NCBI RefSeq assembly: GCF_007970805.1
Contig: NZ_CP042433.1
Span: forward strand, 2,232,001 to 2,296,000
Direction of reading: 5' to 3'
Origin: Flavisolibacter ginsenosidimutans
GTDB lineage: Bacteria; Bacteroidota; Bacteroidia; Chitinophagales; Chitinophagaceae
DNA: 64,000 nucleotides
Both the position numbers and the translations under genes were made by a program. A model generated the notes under the pieces. It saw only the letters and a program-made list of their open reading frames with translations. It was not told the origin of the DNA and did no database searches. Positions 61,901 through 64,000 of the stretch are shown here, in pieces; the first letter of the stretch is position 1; every line of letters begins with the position of its first letter.

Positions 61901-62175
61901 AAATTGCCAACGACGGACATTTAATTCCTGCCGACATGCGGGAGAAAATATTTGAGCCCTTTGTTCGGTTGCTGAAAAACGAAAAACAAAAAGGCACCGG
62001 CATCGGGCTTGCGCTGGTGCGTTCGTTAACCGAATTGCACGGCGGCACCGTTTCCGTAAAAGACCACGCGTTGCTGAATATTTTTGTGCTGGCACTGCCC
62101 GTTCGCAACGAAGGAATTGCGCAGAAAGGCATCACCCTTGTTCACCAAAACACAATTGTGAAAAGCCGTTCATGA
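58996..62175 (+). CDS. PUL sensor histidine kinase with two-component-regulator propellers
   Basis: A periplasmic-sensing kinase of about 1059 residues. The signal is RRTTIAILLFLFAQTSQAQN (starting from a GTG at 58996, chosen because frames further upstream begin in the direct-repeat region). Two beta-propellers of about a dozen Reg_prop units (GFLWLGTKDGLNRFDG and relatives) are followed by a Y_Y_Y domain (YAYKMDGVNTGWTYLEKNRK), a membrane segment (YVFYILLTVCLAFLGIGYY), HisKA (His in FTNLAHEIKTPLTLIK) and HATPase (KIITNLLSNAVKYAG, GTGIGLAL). It is the N-terminal half of a hybrid system, its receiver and AraC part being the next gene. It overlaps that gene by 4 bases. Confidence 0.93.
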   Translation: MRRTTIAILLFLFAQTSQAQNDYYFRHYQVENGLSHNTVMCSVQDEQGFLWLGTKDGLNRFDGTSFKVFRHDEDDSTTIGNDYVRYLYKDPSGRLFAGTQRGLYQYHSRTESFTHIPSSGTKTIKEVLSDGRGKLWYIAEGTLVQRDEKKRTTRFFSVDKYFSATSMCLTRDGKFWVATSDGLLKKYNAAMDGFVTYNVFANKAVTTQWIEKIYATSDGKILIGTAAYGVLAFDVATASFASVTSQNSDGTGIFVRDMLAYGPHEYWFATESGLFVYNETAHKVINLKKNYHNPYALSDNAVYTLCKDKEGGLWAGTFFGGVNYYAPQLSHFKKYFPDYSEQTISGNAVREIVKDKYNNLWIGTEDAGLNKLSPNGNLTHFMPAGRQNSLAYYNVHGLLAVGDELWIGTFEHGLDVLNIPSGNVVRHYNAGNGAGDLKSNFVFSLCQTKSGEILIGTTAGVFRYNKMANNFSPVTLLSGYTYDILEDHNGVWWSATIAEGIKFFDPKTRRSGSFQYDPKNKASIGNNMVNTLFEDSRENLWIGTEGGGVSRLSADRKRLKRFTTKNGLPSNFVFKILEDDQRQLWITTSQGLVQLNPETEATKIFTSANGLLNDQFNYNSGHKDETGRLFFGSVKGMISFMPSELTVDRFVPLVVFTGFQVNNKEAVIGEKNTLQQSIVYTNTIGLSHDQSSFSIDFAALSFAAPQMNHYAYKMDGVNTGWTYLEKNRKVYFTDLSPGKYTFRVKSANSSGVWSPKETTLSITVLPPWWKSSPAYVFYILLTVCLAFLGIGYYHRRVKEENEQKLARLHYQKEKELYEAKMGFFTNLAHEIKTPLTLIKAPLERVIQKTEDRQDIKNSLAIMERNTERLIDLTNQLLDYRQTEAGGFTLTFTEVNVSGLLEEIFGSFKPLAEQKNLHYSLHLPAKTLVSYADSDALTKIITNLLSNAVKYAGEKVAVKLVHESENFFIEIANDGHLIPADMREKIFEPFVRLLKNEKQKGTGIGLALVRSLTELHGGTVSVKDHALLNIFVLALPVRNEGIAQKGITLVHQNTIVKSRS

Positions 62176-62957
62176 ACCAAGCCACCAAACCCGTTGTGCT
62201 GCTGATAGACGACAACGAAGAAATCCTTGAGTTTTTAGATGAAGAACTGAGCGAAAAATATACGCTGCTTAAAGCCGCCAGCGCCGAAGCCGCCTTCCCC
62301 TTGCTGAAAGAAGAAAGCGTTCAATTAATCGTGAGCGATGTGATGATGCCCGGCATGGACGGCTTTGAACTGTGCCGGCTCATTAAATCCGACGTAGAGT
62401 TTTCGCACATTCCGCTCATTCTGCTTACCGCAAAAAACACCTTGCAATCAAAAATTGAAGGCCTGGAAATTGGCGCCGATGCCTACATTGAGAAACCGTT
62501 TTCGCCGGCATATTTGCAGGCGCAAATTTCTACCTTGCTGATGAACCGCAGCAAGCTGCGCGACTACTTTGCGCAGTCGCCGCTGGTACACCTGAAAAGC
62601 ATGGCCCATTCCCGCGCCGACGAACAGTTTTTGGAAGAACTGCACGTCGCTATAGTGGCGCACATGGCCGACGAAGACCTGGACGTAGAGAAGCTGGCGC
62701 AACACATGGCGGTAAGCCGGCCCACGCTTTACCGAAAGATAAAAGCGGTTTCCAACATGACGCCGAACGAACTGATTCATCTTACGCGGCTGAAAAAAGC
62801 CGCCGAGCTTTTGGCTGCGGGCACGCACAAAATGTATGCGATAACGGAGTTGGTCGGCTATTCATCGCAAACGGCTTTTACCCGCAGCTTTTCAAAACAG
62901 TTCGGCATGACGCCATCGGAATACCAAAAGCGTGAGAAGGAGAAAAGTGAGAAGTGA
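62172..62957 (+). CDS. Response regulator with AraC-type DNA-binding domain
   Basis: A 261-residue protein. Receiver domain: acidic LLIDDNEE, phosphoacceptor in VSDVMMPGMDG, Thr in LLTAKN, Lys in IEKPFS. AraC-type double helix-turn-helix at the end (VSRPTLYRKIKAVSNMTPNE, then YSSQTAFTRSFSKQFGMTPSEYQKRE). With the kinase at 58996 it forms the split equivalent of a hybrid two-component sensor. The ATG lies in the last codons of the kinase gene (62172-62175), so translation is coupled. Its likely target is the 58875 site and the susC promoter. Confidence 0.95.
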   Translation: MNQATKPVVLLIDDNEEILEFLDEELSEKYTLLKAASAEAAFPLLKEESVQLIVSDVMMPGMDGFELCRLIKSDVEFSHIPLILLTAKNTLQSKIEGLEIGADAYIEKPFSPAYLQAQISTLLMNRSKLRDYFAQSPLVHLKSMAHSRADEQFLEELHVAIVAHMADEDLDVEKLAQHMAVSRPTLYRKIKAVSNMTPNELIHLTRLKKAAELLAAGTHKMYAITELVGYSSQTAFTRSFSKQFGMTPSEYQKREKEKSEK

Positions 62958-63036
62958 AACGTAAAACTGTACAACCACTCAATCATGATCTTCATAACCA
63001 TAACGGGAACATAAATCGTTCATCGCAGTAAACGAA

Positions 63037-63060
63037 ACAGCCTATCGTTGGATAGGCTGT
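63037..63060. terminator. Hairpin between the regulator gene and the SnoaL-like gene
   Basis: ACAGCCTATC and GATAGGCTGT are perfect complements around GTTG, in the gap between two convergent genes. No strong T-run follows on either strand, so termination is likely but not proven. Confidence 0.62.
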
Positions 63061-63108
63061 AACAAAAACGTTTGTTCGGTTTCACGTCTTAGGAATTCCG
63101 CGTCTCAC

Positions 63109-63486
63109 TTAAAAGAAGAATTGCTCTTTCACAATTTTGCCGTTCTTTACTTCGTACACGGCTACTTCGTCCATTTTCATGCGTTCGGGACTACCCTTCA
63201 TCGTGCATTCCATCCCCATTGCAACGCTGAAAAAATTTCCACCAATTACCGGCTCGCTGCACCAGCCGCCGTGCATTTCTTCAATCATGGCGTTAAAATC
63301 CTCGCCCTTTTTTTTAATGGCGGCAATGCCTTCTGCATTGGGCAGGTTTCCGCCCGTTGGCTCAATGCTTACAACATCCGGTGAAAAGAGTTCTTCCTGA
63401 ATGACATCAAAGCGTCCTTCTTTGGCTAATTCATTAAAGCGGGCCGCAACTTCCTGCGTTGTCAATACAATTTCTTGTGTGGTCAT
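63109..63486 (-). CDS. SnoaL-like/NTF2-fold small protein
   Basis: A 125-residue cone-shaped alpha/beta protein: VAARFNELAKEGRFDVIQEELFSPDVVSIEP as first helix-strand, EGIAAIKKKGEDFNAMI, then four strands (FFSVAMGMECTM, KMDEVAVYEVKNGKIVKEQFFF). It resembles SnoaL-like/NTF2 proteins, with no catalytic residues I can point to. It stands alone. Confidence 0.85.
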   Translation of the reverse strand: MTTQEIVLTTQEVAARFNELAKEGRFDVIQEELFSPDVVSIEPTGGNLPNAEGIAAIKKKGEDFNAMIEEMHGGWCSEPVIGGNFFSVAMGMECTMKGSPERMKMDEVAVYEVKNGKIVKEQFFF

Positions 63487-63715
63487 GGCTTCTATTTTTT
63501 AGGTGAAAAGAGACAATCAAGTTAGCGGTTTTTTGAATCGGGGAAAATGATTTTTTATGAACGCAAAGGAGACGCGCCAAAGCTCTCGCACGGCCAGCGG
63601 CAGAAACAAAGTTTCGCCAAATTGAAGAACATTAACCATGAAAGCTTTGCCTTTGTCGAAAGAGAACGGCGTACATCTTGCTTCTTGATTAGTTTCGTAT
63701 TTTTCAAAGGCCGCA

Positions 63716-64000
63716 ATGATCATTTCCCGCAACGTTGCACTCGTCATCAACCCGTTTCACCAAAAGGCTCTGGCCGTTGGCGACGAAATCATTGCGCTGC
63801 TGCAAGAAAAGAAAATTGAACACACAGCCTTCACCCTAACGTGGCCTGAAAACTGGATCGATTTTACCGAAGCCTGGGTTGTGGGCGGCAACGGCACGTT
63901 GAATTATTTCATTAATCATTATCCGCAGTTCGATTTGCCGATAGCGATTTTTAAAGGCGGAACGGGTAACAGTTTTCAATGGCTCCTCTATGGCGATCTT
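63716..64000 (+). CDS. Diacylglycerol-kinase-family protein, N-terminal part (3' end outside window)
   Basis: The first 95 residues of a DAGK-catalytic-domain protein that phosphorylates lipids or sphingoid bases. VALVINPF starts the fold, WVVGGNGTLNYFINHY is the GGDGTxNE motif with an Asn in place of the Asp, and IAIFKGGTGNSFQWL is the PxGTxND region. Start ATG at 63716. Its relatives act on diacylglycerol or sphingosine, which is notable given the spt operon in the same window, but the link is speculative. The C-terminal part is not visible. Confidence 0.8.
   Translation, partial: MIISRNVALVINPFHQKALAVGDEIIALLQEKKIEHTAFTLTWPENWIDFTEAWVVGGNGTLNYFINHYPQFDLPIAIFKGGTGNSFQWLLYGDL

Noticed and set aside
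63517..63750. A 77-residue minus-strand frame between the SnoaL-like and DAGK-like genes
   Set aside because: It overlaps the start of the DAGK-like gene, shows no domain and has no supporting start or operon context. Kept open only as a very weak possibility.

Overview
The window is a chromosomal segment of a Gram-negative member of the Bacteroidota, most likely the family Chitinophagaceae. Pointers to this are a SusC/SusD pair with a divergent sensor/AraC-type regulator, a type IX secretion C-terminal domain next to a PorP/SprF protein, a sphingolipid-type serine palmitoyltransferase, a Bacteroidota-style PE-LIG-POL LigD, weak or absent Shine-Dalgarno sequences, and intermediate GC. No phage, IS element, CRISPR array or rRNA operon was found. 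The genus assignment is inference.

Layout. 1-4721: the end of RNase Z, an AT-rich orphan gene, uvrA (with an odd in-frame insert) and a small secreted protein. 4832-8702 (minus): a run that reads as a ceramide-synthesis operon, spt then a GNAT-type acyltransferase then an NAD-dependent reductase, followed by a DGC zinc protein. It is divergent from an Rrf2 regulator at 8937, with a perfect inverted repeat between them. 9723-11413: sucC and a lone receiver protein. 11672-13059: small envelope/stress proteins (YtxH, holin-like, disordered). 13829-18337: rpoN, an NtrC-type sigma-54 activator and a REC-PAS-histidine kinase. 18370-28719: a dense stress island with BrkB-like protein, copper-storage-type Cys bundle, DUF2383, histone-H1-like DUF6496 protein, topoisomerase IB, iron-permease-like protein, YciF, PPOX protein, Ku and LigD. 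28817-33570: metabolic genes (SMP-30, aminotransferase, SRPBCC, GNAT, HAD) and a tRNA-Met. 33818-45067: a large PLC/AcpA-type phosphoesterase with lectin tail, a transglutaminase-like/membrane pair, a six-hairpin glycosidase, a PPOX protein, a TonB-domain protein and PorP/SprF. 45077-50060: a 1174-residue T9SS adhesin and a formylglycine-enzyme-like protein. 50320-62957: a polysaccharide utilisation locus (susC, susD, two GH43, one GH5-like) with a divergent sensor kinase/response regulator pair. The right edge holds a SnoaL-like gene and the start of a diacylglycerol-kinase-family gene.

Themes worth attention: (1) imperfect inverted repeats built of short reiterated words in intergenic gaps, often enclosing a terminator, with related sequence inside uvrA, ligD and the end of an aminotransferase gene; (2) a compact spt operon with a probable Rrf2 operator; (3) an NHEJ/desiccation-type island in which two proteins carry histone-H1-like Lys/Ala/Ser tails; (4) a PUL regulated by a split version of the usual hybrid two-component protein, with a 15-bp direct repeat at 21-bp spacing in front of it.
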